NCBI GenBank assembly: GCA_020349865.1
Contig: CP070700.1
Location: 4,855,487 to 4,868,011 of the forward strand
Direction: 5' to 3'
DNA length: 12,525 bases
Source: Desulfobacteraceae bacterium
GTDB taxonomy: Bacteria > Desulfobacterota > DSM-4660 > Desulfatiglandales > Desulfatiglandaceae
A program made the translations under genes and the position numbers. Under the pieces are notes generated by a model. It was given only the letters and a program-made list of their open reading frames with translations, did not search any database and was not told the origin of the DNA. Every line of letters begins with the position of its first letter. Position 1 is the first letter of the stretch. Shown here piece after piece: positions 1 to 6,009 of the stretch.

Positions 1-33
1 CCTCGTGGTGCCGTAACTTTTGAACTTTATCAA

Positions 34-513
34 CTAGGTTATCAACTCTTTTCTAAGGTTAATAAAATCGCTCCTATCAAAGCCCAGGGTTTTGAAAAAT
101 GACAAAAGATCCGCAGAATCCCAGCGGACAGAGGTAAAAACATACTTAATGCCCCTGTCCCGATAGAATCTTAATATTTCCTCTGCCAATCTCTTGCCGA
201 TGCCCTGGCCCATAAATTTGGAATCAACGCCCAGCATGGCAATCCAGGCGCTCTTGTCAAGGCCGAAACCGGCGTATACGATATAGCTGATCATATGACC
301 GATAACTTTGCCGTCAATCTCCGCCACAAAACTGGCCGCTTCATCCTCCTTCTGGATCTGTTCTTGGATGATCTGTGTGAAGTCCGTCTTGTTTGGAGAT
401 TTGGTAATCGCGGCCTGGATCCTGGCAATATCGTCCGCGTCCTCAATCTTGATTTTTCTTATCAGTAAATTTTCCGGCAGGTTATCCATTTGTCTAAGCA
501 TACTATTCTTCAA
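34..513 (-). CDS. GNAT family N-acetyltransferase
   Basis: This is a 159-residue single-domain GNAT protein expected to transfer an acetyl group from acetyl-CoA to an amine; the acceptor (small molecule, protein N-terminus or tRNA) cannot be told. The acetyl-CoA pyrophosphate loop (motif A, Q/RxxGxG) is seen as GQGIGKRL at about residues 102-109 after a hydrophobic beta strand. The C-terminal motif B region around 131-145 (WDSADLLSFFKTLGF) has the usual helix ending in LGF. The chosen start is TTG at 513: AAGGA lies 4 bases upstream, and TTGA overlaps the stop of the preceding small gene, which indicates translational coupling. In-frame ATG codons at 501 and 489 are alternatives and would not touch the domain. 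It is the second gene of a two-gene minus-strand unit. The family call is firm and the function is open. Confidence 0.85.
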   Translation of the reverse strand: MKNSMLRQMDNLPENLLIRKIKIEDADDIARIQAAITKSPNKTDFTQIIQEQIQKEDEAASFVAEIDGKVIGHMISYIVYAGFGLDKSAWIAMLGVDSKFMGQGIGKRLAEEILRFYRDRGIKYVFTSVRWDSADLLSFFKTLGFDRSDFINLRKELIT

Positions 514-698
514 TCAATCCTTATTATCTTAACGCGGCAGCCAACCCAATCCGGTGGAAGATAGACCCTGCCGCTGTTGCCGCTCAGCTTAACGGCCTTT
601 TCCACCATCTCTTCGCCATAGACCTCGAACTTGACCTTACCTCGGGCCTCTTCAGAGATTAGTTTTTCCTCATTTTTCGTTTCTTTTTCACTTGGCAT
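510..698 (-). CDS. DUF2080-like (putative transposon-encoded / AbrB-like) small protein
   Basis: This is a 62-residue charged protein. Its first 25 residues are rich in Glu and Lys and look disordered. The C-terminal half carries the pattern of DUF2080 proteins: V-x-K-x-V-K-x-S-G-N-S-G-R-V-Y-L-P-x-x-W-x-G, about residues 32-53, followed by a short beta strand (VKIIRID). DUF2080 is labelled 'putative transposon-encoded' in family collections. The GNS-x-x-V-x-L-P pattern also recalls the swapped-hairpin AbrB fold of many antitoxins and DNA-binding proteins; that link is my inference. The ATG at 698 has no clear Shine-Dalgarno sequence, since the upstream minus-strand bases are A/T-rich. The stop overlaps the TTG start of the GNAT gene by four bases, so the two are probably made together. 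No transposase is seen nearby. Confidence 0.7.
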   Translation of the reverse strand: MPSEKETKNEEKLISEEARGKVKFEVYGEEMVEKAVKLSGNSGRVYLPPDWVGCRVKIIRID

Positions 699-937
699 TT
701 TGATAAGTTTTTTTATAGAAATCCAAAAAAGTTAACTAAAGACAGTAACAATATGATTTCGCTATAAATTACGATCAATCCCCTCGAAGACACCGGTAAA
801 ATGTAACTAAGATTTAGCTACAAAGTAGCTATATGTCAAGAAAAAAATGATGGCTTTACGATATTCTTTTGCACACAATGCTCTTCCCTGATAAAGATAC
901 GTTTGAATCAGAATCTTTATGAGAAAGGATAAATCGA
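699..937. promoter_or_regulatory. Divergent intergenic region with palindrome
   Basis: This AT-rich 239-bp region separates the minus-strand DUF2080/GNAT pair from the plus-strand transglutaminase-like gene, so promoters in both directions are expected. A weak minus-strand candidate is TTGATC, 17 bases, CATATT, reading leftward from about 776 to 748. A weak plus-strand candidate is TTGCAC at 869-874 followed 17 bases later by TAAAGA. Neither matches sigma-70 well. The clearest structure is the perfect palindrome at 815-831, listed separately. No coding potential is seen. Confidence 0.35.
815..831. promoter_or_regulatory. 7-bp-arm palindrome, possible operator
   Basis: TAGCTAC-AAA-GTAGCTA is a perfect inverted repeat with 7-bp arms and a 3-base centre, lying between two divergently transcribed units. 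It has no following T-run, and neither flanking gene ends here, so a terminator is unlikely. A dimeric repressor or activator site is the simplest reading, but nothing in the window identifies its binding protein. Confidence 0.3.
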
Positions 938-1627
938 GTGAATAATAAATACCTTACCCCAACTTCCATTATCAATAGCGACCACAAGACGATCATCGAT
1001 TATACCATGGAGACGATCGGTGAGAGCAAAGATCCGGTCGAACGGGCCGTGAAAATATACTACAAAGTCAGGGATGGAATCTGGTACACGCCCTATTATC
1101 CTTTCTACCTCCCGGAACATTACCGGGCCAGCAATGTCTTAAAAAGCGGAAAGGGCTATTGTGTTTGCAAGGCGTCGCTTCTTTGCGCCCTTGGCAGGGC
1201 CTGCGGAATCCCGTCGAGAATCGGCTTTGCCGATGTCCGAAATCATCTTGCCACAAAACAACTTATCGAATTCCTTGGTAGTGATTTGTTTGTATACCAT
1301 GGTTTTGTAGAATTTTATCTTAAAGGCAAATGGGTAAAGGCGACCCCTGCATTCAACACAGAACTATGCGAAAGGCACGGTGTCGCTCCGCTCGAATTCA
1401 ACGGCCTTGAGGACTCAATCTTCCAGCCCTACAACCTGGAAAAAAAGCAATTCATGGAATATGTTGCCGATCACGGGACCTGCGCTGATATTCCAGTGGA
1501 TACTATCGTGGTTGCATGGAAAGAAGCCTATGGTGAGAATCGAGTAACGAGCTGGATCACCCAGTTTGAAAAATCGGGCGGAAAATCTTCTCGTGATTTT
1601 AACCGGGAGGAAATCTGGAAAGGATGA
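938..1627 (+). CDS. Transglutaminase-like superfamily protein
   Basis: This is a 229-residue soluble protein without signal peptide or membrane segment, so it should act in the cytoplasm. The papain-like transglutaminase core is recognised by G-x-C-x-x-x-A with C75 as likely nucleophile, followed by the typical ALGRACGIPSRIGFADV (residues 84-100). The catalytic His region is YHGFVEFYLKGKWVKATPAFN (in part), with H121. Where the third triad residue (Asp of the W-x-x-x-DPT motif) is expected, the protein has T136 in ATPAFN. The catalytic chemistry may therefore differ, or another residue may supply the function; the family holds proteases, amidases and non-catalytic members. The GTG start at 938 is supported by AAAGGA 8 bases upstream. 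The protein's substrate is unknown. A response regulator follows after about 50 bases and may be cotranscribed. Confidence 0.8.
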   Translation: MNNKYLTPTSIINSDHKTIIDYTMETIGESKDPVERAVKIYYKVRDGIWYTPYYPFYLPEHYRASNVLKSGKGYCVCKASLLCALGRACGIPSRIGFADVRNHLATKQLIEFLGSDLFVYHGFVEFYLKGKWVKATPAFNTELCERHGVAPLEFNGLEDSIFQPYNLEKKQFMEYVADHGTCADIPVDTIVVAWKEAYGENRVTSWITQFEKSGGKSSRDFNREEIWKG

Positions 1628-1676
1628 TAATTAAGGATCATTTCTTCGCTGTTATCAGGGTAAGGGGGAATTGATT

Positions 1677-2150
1677 ATGGCGGCAAAAGAGTTGCTGGAA
1701 GGCAAAAGGGTGCTCATAGTTGATGATGAGCCCGATTTATTGGAGGCATTGGTAGAATTACTACCCATGTGTGATGTTGTAAAAGCTTCAACGTTTGATG
1801 AAGCTAAAAATCTCCTCGAGACCCAGTATTTTGATATGGCCATTTTGGATATCATGGGAGTTCACGGTTATGAATTACCAAAAATCTCTAATGAGAAAAG
1901 AGTCATAGGCGTTATGTTGACTGCAAACGCAATGACTCCGGACAATGTTGTCAAATCATACAAAGAAGGAGCAGCATCCTTTTTACCAAAAGAAGAAATG
2001 ACCAACATCACTACATTCCTGACTGATATATTTGAAGCTCAAGAAAAGGGTAAAAGCTTCTGGTGGCGGTGGTTTGACAGGCTGGCTGACTACTTCGAAA
2101 AAAAATTTGGTCCTGATTGGCAGGAAAAGCACGGTTTTAAAGTGAGGTAA
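1677..2150 (+). CDS. Single-domain response regulator (CheY-like receiver) with aromatic C-terminal tail
   Basis: This is a 157-residue receiver protein without an output domain. From the start used here, the acidic pocket is D16/D17 (IVDDEPD), the phosphoacceptor is D58 (AILDIMG), and the conserved T82 (MLTANA) and K105 (FLPKEE) complete the active site, so phosphorylation is expected. After the receiver comes a tail of about 37 residues containing WWRWFDRLADYF and FGPDW, probably an amphipathic helix that could bind a partner or a membrane surface (inference). ATG at 1677 is preferred over an in-frame TTG at 1671, because AAGGGGG at 1662-1668 lies 8 bases from the ATG but only 2 from the TTG. 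No histidine kinase is present in the window, so the cognate kinase must be elsewhere. Confidence 0.88.
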   Translation: MAAKELLEGKRVLIVDDEPDLLEALVELLPMCDVVKASTFDEAKNLLETQYFDMAILDIMGVHGYELPKISNEKRVIGVMLTANAMTPDNVVKSYKEGAASFLPKEEMTNITTFLTDIFEAQEKGKSFWWRWFDRLADYFEKKFGPDWQEKHGFKVR

Positions 2151-2161
2151 AAGGAAAGGAT

Positions 2162-2326
2162 CTAACGGCCTTTGACCATGAAGCAGCCATCCCAAATAAT
2201 TTCACTTCCCGTGATAAAAAAGGATTCCTCTGATGCAAGATATAGACCGCAATAAGCGGTGTCCTCGGTCTTAGCCATGCGACCAGAGGGGACCCACTCC
2301 CATGCCCGAACCAGTGATAAACGCAC
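2162..2326 (-). pseudogene. Short-chain dehydrogenase/reductase C-terminal remnant
   Basis: On the minus strand an open stretch of 54 codons ends at a TAG (2162-2164). It carries the end of a classical SDR: P-S-G-R-M-A-K-T-E-D, then GLYLASEESFFITGSEII, then WDG. This matches the family's usual 'P-x-G-R-x-x-x-x-E-(D/E) ... LASD-x-S-x-(F/Y)-(I/V)-T-G ... D-G-G' C-terminus. The Rossmann N-terminus and catalytic Tyr-x-x-x-Lys are absent, and an in-frame TAA lies just upstream (2333-2335). I read this as a decayed fragment of about one fifth of a normal 250-residue SDR. Its coding strand is opposite to the genes on both sides. Confidence 0.7.
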
Positions 2327-2521
2327 CGTGCCTTAAAGCCTCGTCAATTACCCTCCCACCCATCCCAGAAGATTTTGATATTCTCCCATTTTTCTTCCTC
2401 AGGAGATGAGGCGCCGGATTGATAATACGCCCCTGGGAATGTGAAGGCTGGTGGTGTATAGGAACCACGCTTGATCAAACAGCGGATATTTTCTCTATAA
2501 ATCTCGTCGACTTTTTCGCGG
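2327..2521 (-). pseudogene. Frame-shifted minus-strand coding remnant of unknown family
   Basis: Reading the minus strand downward from about 2521, a coding-like stretch (LREKVDEIYRENIRCLIKRG, then PGAYYQSG, SPEEEKWENI and WDGWEG) runs to a TGA at 2344-2346. The adjacent frame continues with coding-like residues (GGRVIDEALRHGAFITG) up to about 2271, overlapping the SDR remnant in a third frame. The residue composition (amphipathic helix, aromatic-rich segment) argues that this was once protein, with at least one indel. I do not recognise the family and cannot say whether it belonged to the same gene as the SDR tail. Confidence 0.4.
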
Positions 2522-2561
2522 AGGCAGTATGGGCCATGCCTGCATGAGGGGCTGTTTGATC
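2473..2561. repeat. 11-bp perfect inverted repeat at the breakpoint of two remnants
   Basis: GATCAAACAGC at 2473-2483 is the exact reverse complement of GCTGTTTGATC at 2551-2561. The left arm lies in the minus-strand remnant (coding RCLIK there) and the right arm in the AOR fragment (coding GCLIR). The arms bracket the place where minus-strand and plus-strand coding remnants meet, so they could have mediated an inversion or deletion. Chance or convergent codon use is also possible. Confidence 0.45.
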
Positions 2562-3362
2562 CGGTGCTCCAATGTCTTTAACGCTGAAAACGGCACATAC
2601 CTCACCTCCGGTCTGGAGTACGAAACCATTGTCATGATGGGTTCCAACCTGGACATTGACGATCTGGACACCATAGCACAGATAGATTTCCGCTGTGATA
2701 ATTACGGCATGGACACCATTGAAATGGGGGCAACCCTGGGACTGTTAAATGGGACAGAACTGTTTTCCTTCGGCGATGGTAAGCGGGCCATCGCCCTCGT
2801 TGACGAGATTGGCCATGGCACCGTTCTCGGCCGAATCTTGGGCCAGGGGGCGGCTACAACGGGCAAAGTCTTTGGTATCCGAAGAGTGGCTGCGGTTAAA
2901 GGCCAGTCTCTGGCAGCAAACTGCGCTCGGTCCATCAAGGGCCTGGGAGTGACGTACGCCACCAGTCCTCAAGAGGCGGATCATACCTCTGGTTTCGTAG
3001 CTGAGGAACTTCTTTCAAAAGAGGGACATGTTGAGCGTTCCCGTACTGCCCAGATCAATGTGGTTATTGCCGACAGTTTAGGGCTGTGCCAGTTTACGGG
3101 CCTGCGGGCCGAGCATGAGCTTTTCGCCACTCTGGTTGGGCCTCTAACCGGAAAAAATCTTAACGAGACGGATATCCGCTCAATCGGTCAGAATGCCCTG
3201 TGGCAGGAAAGGTCGTTTAAAACCTTTGCCGGGTTCGGGTCGGCCCAGGACCGCCTCCCCGAGTTCATGGCCACGGAAACGCTCCCACCCAATGACACCG
3301 TTTTCGATGTTGAAGATGAAGACTTGGATCGCGTCTTCGGCGAATATCCGGGAGATTGTTAA
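2529..3362 (+). pseudogene. Aldehyde:ferredoxin oxidoreductase, C-terminal half only
   Basis: This 277-codon reading frame matches domains 2 and 3 of the tungsten-pterin aldehyde:ferredoxin oxidoreductase (AOR) family, which oxidises aldehydes to acids with ferredoxin as acceptor. It has cluster cysteines in C-x3-C-x3-C spacing (C5, C9, C13), the fourth cluster Cys in DSLGLC (D182-C187), and the pterin-binding DxxGxD at 57-62 (DNYGMD). The C-terminus is complete, with the typical DRLPEF and FDVEDEDLD. The usual DPR-type motif reads CAR near 132-134. Full-length AORs have about 600 residues; the N-terminal half that wraps the pterin is missing. Family similarity seems to begin at RGGSMGHAC, a few codons before the ATG, and an upstream TGA (2472-2474) closes the frame. 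GGAGG at 2520-2524 could still allow translation of the fragment, but it cannot be an active AOR alone. Confidence 0.8.
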
Positions 3363-3527
3363 ACCAAGACCAGGCAAACCAGTTGTCTGAGATGCCTCAA
3401 TAACCCACATCATCAGGTCTTGCGATAACCCCAGTTTCTTCTTTTTTTTCTTGACAACCTAAAAAAGGTCCGGTATTTGGTATACCAGACACAAAAAACC
3501 TAAAAACAATATCAGATGTAAGAACCA
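3363..3527 (+). promoter_or_regulatory. Upstream region of the catabolic operon
   Basis: This is a 165-bp noncoding stretch. Its left half is ordinary and has a T-rich run (about 3436-3452) without a convincing stem before it. Its right half holds a promoter: TTGACA at 3451-3456 (perfect -35 match), a 17-base spacer and TATTTG at 3474-3479 as a weak -10. Immediately overlapping is a palindromic operator. The first gene starts at 3528 with only a poor Shine-Dalgarno match. Confidence 0.55.
3478..3487. promoter_or_regulatory. FadR/GntR-type operator palindrome TGGTATACCA
   Basis: TGGTATACCA is a perfect 10-bp palindrome overlapping the end of the proposed -10 box and the expected transcription start. 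It fits the T-N-G-T-(N)-A-C-N-A type of site bound by FCD-domain GntR regulators. Such a regulator is encoded 40 bases downstream, so autoregulation and control of the whole operon, released by an effector, is the natural inference. I saw no second copy in the other intergenic gaps. Confidence 0.6.
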
Positions 3528-4205
3528 ATGCTGAATGTTAAAAAAATAAGGATACCATCGAGCTTGAGTGAAAGGGCCTATGAGTCTATTAAGGAGAGCA
3601 TTCTGAAGATAGATGTAACAAAGGTGAAAGATGAGGAACGAATTGACGAAAGGGGACTTTCTGAAAGCCTTGGGATAAGCCGAACACCACTCCGTGAAGC
3701 TATCAACAGACTGGTAATAGAGGGTTTCCTCAAGGTCGTGCCTCGAAAAGGCGTGTATGTGGTCAAAAAATCGAAGAAAGAGATAATCGAAATACTTTTG
3801 GTCAGAGCGGTATTAGAAGGAATGGCTGCGCGCCTGGCGACAAAAAATGTCACGGAAGATGAGATTCAGAAGATGAAAGAACTCTTTTCGCCTTTTGGCG
3901 AATCGAGTTCGGGAGGACAATTTATAAAATACTCTGATGCCAATATCGTTTTTCACGAACTCGTTCTTAGAACCAGTCAATGTGATAAGTTGATTGAGTT
4001 AGCTGGAAACATCTTCGATCATATCCGCTGGATCCGTTTCAGGACAATTGTGTACGAGGACCGTTTTCCAAAAATGCAAAAAGAACATTTACATATCATC
4101 GAGGCTTTTGAGAAGCGGAACCCTGATTTAGCTGAGAGAAGGATGAGGGCCCATATTGAGGGGTTGGCTCAGTATATTGAAGAGAAGATTCATTTTGCAT
4201 CTTAA
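3528..4205 (+). CDS. GntR family transcriptional regulator, FadR subfamily with FCD domain
   Basis: This is a 225-residue DNA-binding regulator, a normal length for the subfamily. The winged helix-turn-helix spans about residues 13-80, with the signature LSESLGISRTPLREAINRL and a wing at PRKGVYV. The FCD effector domain follows, helical from about 85 to 220. The FCD metal/ligand site is visible as H143 (VFHELV), H187 (EHLHIIEAF) and H209 (MRAHIEG). The position that is often Asp in D-x-x-F-H is N139, a substitution found in many FCD proteins. Such regulators usually bind a carboxylate or its metabolite and then leave the operator. It is the first gene of the operon, 27 bases before the flavoprotein gene, behind a promoter that contains a matching operator. 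The likely effector is the operon's carboxylate substrate or a product of it. Confidence 0.92.
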   Translation: MLNVKKIRIPSSLSERAYESIKESILKIDVTKVKDEERIDERGLSESLGISRTPLREAINRLVIEGFLKVVPRKGVYVVKKSKKEIIEILLVRAVLEGMAARLATKNVTEDEIQKMKELFSPFGESSSGGQFIKYSDANIVFHELVLRTSQCDKLIELAGNIFDHIRWIRFRTIVYEDRFPKMQKEHLHIIEAFEKRNPDLAERRMRAHIEGLAQYIEEKIHFAS

Positions 4206-4232
4206 ACAAATACTTTTTGGAGGCAAACATCA

Positions 4233-5882
4233 ATGATTGAAAAACACGTTCCTACGGGAGATTTGATCGTACCCCCGTGCAACGAGAATTGTCCGGCCGG
4301 GGTAGACGTGCCCAGGTACATCCGTGCTGTAAAAGAGCAGAAATATGATGAAGCGGTGGCGATTTTGCGAGAGAAGTTGCCTCTTCCCACCGTATGTGCG
4401 GATGCCTGCTTCGCCCCCTGTGAAGAAGCGTGTGCGTACAGGCAGTTTGGAGACCCTATTGCCATTCGTGCGATCAAGCGCGCTGCCGTGGATAAGGGAG
4501 GCGACACCTGGAAAAAGAGGAAGAAGGTGGCGGACAAAACTGGCAAGAAAGTGGGGATCGTGGGAGCAGGTCCTGGAGGTCTCACCGCTGCATATTATCT
4601 CGCAGGGAAAGGGCATGAGGTGACGATCTTTGACTCCTTTCCCAAACCAGGCGGCACAATGCGCTACGGCATACCCAACTACAGACTGCCTGAGGAAAGG
4701 CTGGATAAAGATATTTCTGACATCTTGACGTGGGGGATCATATTTAAGGGGAATATCACTGTCGGAAAAGATATCACCCTGGGACAGCTCAAGAAAGATT
4801 TTGATGCCATTTTTCTGTCGAGCGGAGCCAACGGGAGCGCCAAAATCCCCCTGGAGGGGACTGAAAAGAAGGGTGTCCTCTGGGGCTGGGAATTTTTACG
4901 AGACGTTGGTCTTGGGGAAACATTTGATTTTGATGGAGATGTGATCGTGATTGGCGGTGGCAACGTAGCAATTGACGTGGCCCTCACGGCCAAGAGAATG
5001 GGAGCCGGGAACGTTCACCTTTTTTGCCTTGAAAAGAGAGATGAAATGCCGGCCCATGAGTGGGAGATCGCCCGGGCTGAAGAGGAAGGTGTCTTGATCA
5101 GCAATTCTTGGGGGCCAAAGAAGATTTTGGGTGAGGAAAAAGTTACTGGCCTCGCGTTGATCAAATGTACGTCTGTTTTTGATAAAGAGGGAAACTTCAA
5201 TCCTACACACGAGGAGGGGGTCACCTCTAAGGTGGACGCAAATCATATCATCTTAGCTATAGGCCAGGCAGCAGACCTCGGCTTTGTAGAAGGATTGAAT
5301 AATATTAATACTTCCGGTGGTCGCATCGCGGTTGCGGAAACAGATCTCGCTACGGACGAGGAAGGTATTTTTGCCGGTGGTGATGTGGTTAGTGGCCCTG
5401 ATTCAATCATCGGCGCCATGGCTCACGGCAGAAAAGCTGCCATCGCTATCGATCAGTACCTGGGCGGTGATGGAAACATAGATGAAGTGTTGGCAACACC
5501 TGAAGAAGAGGTGATCCTTTCGGATTTTGCTGTTGAAAAGAAGCCCCGTGACGAGATGGCGCTTTTGAAGCCGTGGGAAAGGATCTCAGGATTTAATCAG
5601 GTTGAATTGGGATTAACAGACGAGCAGGTCGCCGCCGAATCATCTCGTTGTCTGAATTGTGATGCCAGGAGGTTCGAGGTTATCCTGAACGTTGAATACT
5701 GTAAAGAGTGCGGATATTGCGCTGAAGTCTGCGGTGTGGGCACCTTTGGTCCTGCTGATTTTTTCAATGCCAAGGGTTATAGACCAGAGGAGGTAAAGTC
5801 CTCAGACTGGTGTGTTGGTTGCTTCAAGTGCTATTTCGCATGCCCTGACTTTGCCATTGACATAGTAGAGGTAACTGCATAA
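4233..5882 (+). CDS. GltD-like FAD/NAD(P) oxidoreductase fused to a 2[4Fe-4S] ferredoxin (acceptor subunit of 2-oxoacid oxidoreductase)
   Basis: This 549-residue fusion should move electrons from the thiamine-diphosphate oxidoreductase encoded downstream to NAD(P), or the reverse. In order: a GltD/dihydropyrimidine-dehydrogenase-type iron-sulfur domain (C16, C20, C55, C59, C63, C67); an FAD-binding fold (VGIVGAGPGG, G111-G116); an NAD(P)-binding fold (VIVIGGGNVAID, 237-248) followed by EKRDEMPA; a second FAD contact (AGGD, 381-384); a CLNC pair (473-476); and a C-terminal ferredoxin with two complete C-x2-C-x2-C-x3-C motifs (490-500 and 527-537). The ferredoxin part corresponds to the delta subunit of 2-oxoacid:ferredoxin oxidoreductases. 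ATG at 4233 is preceded by GGAGG with 9-base spacing. In phenylglyoxylate:NAD+ oxidoreductase the flavoprotein and ferredoxin are separate subunits; here they are one chain. NADH versus NADPH preference is not settled. Confidence 0.88.
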   Translation: MIEKHVPTGDLIVPPCNENCPAGVDVPRYIRAVKEQKYDEAVAILREKLPLPTVCADACFAPCEEACAYRQFGDPIAIRAIKRAAVDKGGDTWKKRKKVADKTGKKVGIVGAGPGGLTAAYYLAGKGHEVTIFDSFPKPGGTMRYGIPNYRLPEERLDKDISDILTWGIIFKGNITVGKDITLGQLKKDFDAIFLSSGANGSAKIPLEGTEKKGVLWGWEFLRDVGLGETFDFDGDVIVIGGGNVAIDVALTAKRMGAGNVHLFCLEKRDEMPAHEWEIARAEEEGVLISNSWGPKKILGEEKVTGLALIKCTSVFDKEGNFNPTHEEGVTSKVDANHIILAIGQAADLGFVEGLNNINTSGGRIAVAETDLATDEEGIFAGGDVVSGPDSIIGAMAHGRKAAIAIDQYLGGDGNIDEVLATPEEEVILSDFAVEKKPRDEMALLKPWERISGFNQVELGLTDEQVAAESSRCLNCDARRFEVILNVEYCKECGYCAEVCGVGTFGPADFFNAKGYRPEEVKSSDWCVGCFKCYFACPDFAIDIVEVTA

Positions 5883-6009
5883 TAGTGCGTTAATTTTTTA
5901 GACAAGATTAAAAGGAATAACAGGGTTTTTCTCCTTGAGAAGGAATTTCCTAAGCAATCAAGCTAATCCTGTTATCATGTCAAATAGTTACCCTTAGGAG
6001 GGATTGTAA
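5883..6009 (+). promoter_or_regulatory. Structured 127-base intercistronic region
   Basis: This is the longest gap inside the operon. The RNA could form a long-range stem: ATAACAGGGTT (5917-5927) pairs over 11 positions, one of them G-U, with AATCCTGTTAT (5965-5975). Its loop contains a small hairpin TCCTT-GAG-AAGGA (5932-5944), which competes with the near-palindrome AGGAATTTCCT (5941-5951). No U-run follows the stem, so it is not a classical terminator. An mRNA stability/processing element, a regulator site or a small repeat insertion are possible. A strong ribosome site (TAGGAGGG, 5995-6002) lies near the downstream ATG. Confidence 0.4.

Noticed and set aside
510..698. DUF2080-like gene as proof of a transposon
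   Set aside because: No transposase, terminal inverted repeats or target duplication is seen nearby; only the family label hints at mobility.
1671..1676. TTG start for the response regulator
   Set aside because: It is too close to the AAGGGGG ribosome site; the ATG two codons later has good spacing and keeps the whole receiver domain.
3421..3452. T-rich run after the AOR fragment as a rho-independent terminator
   Set aside because: The bases before the T-run form no stable GC-rich stem; only a weak 3-bp GGT/ACC pairing is possible.
4202..4616. Two overlapping minus-strand open frames opposite the 5' end of the flavoprotein gene
   Set aside because: They are antisense to a domain with clear cysteine motifs and show no family features; they are composition shadows.
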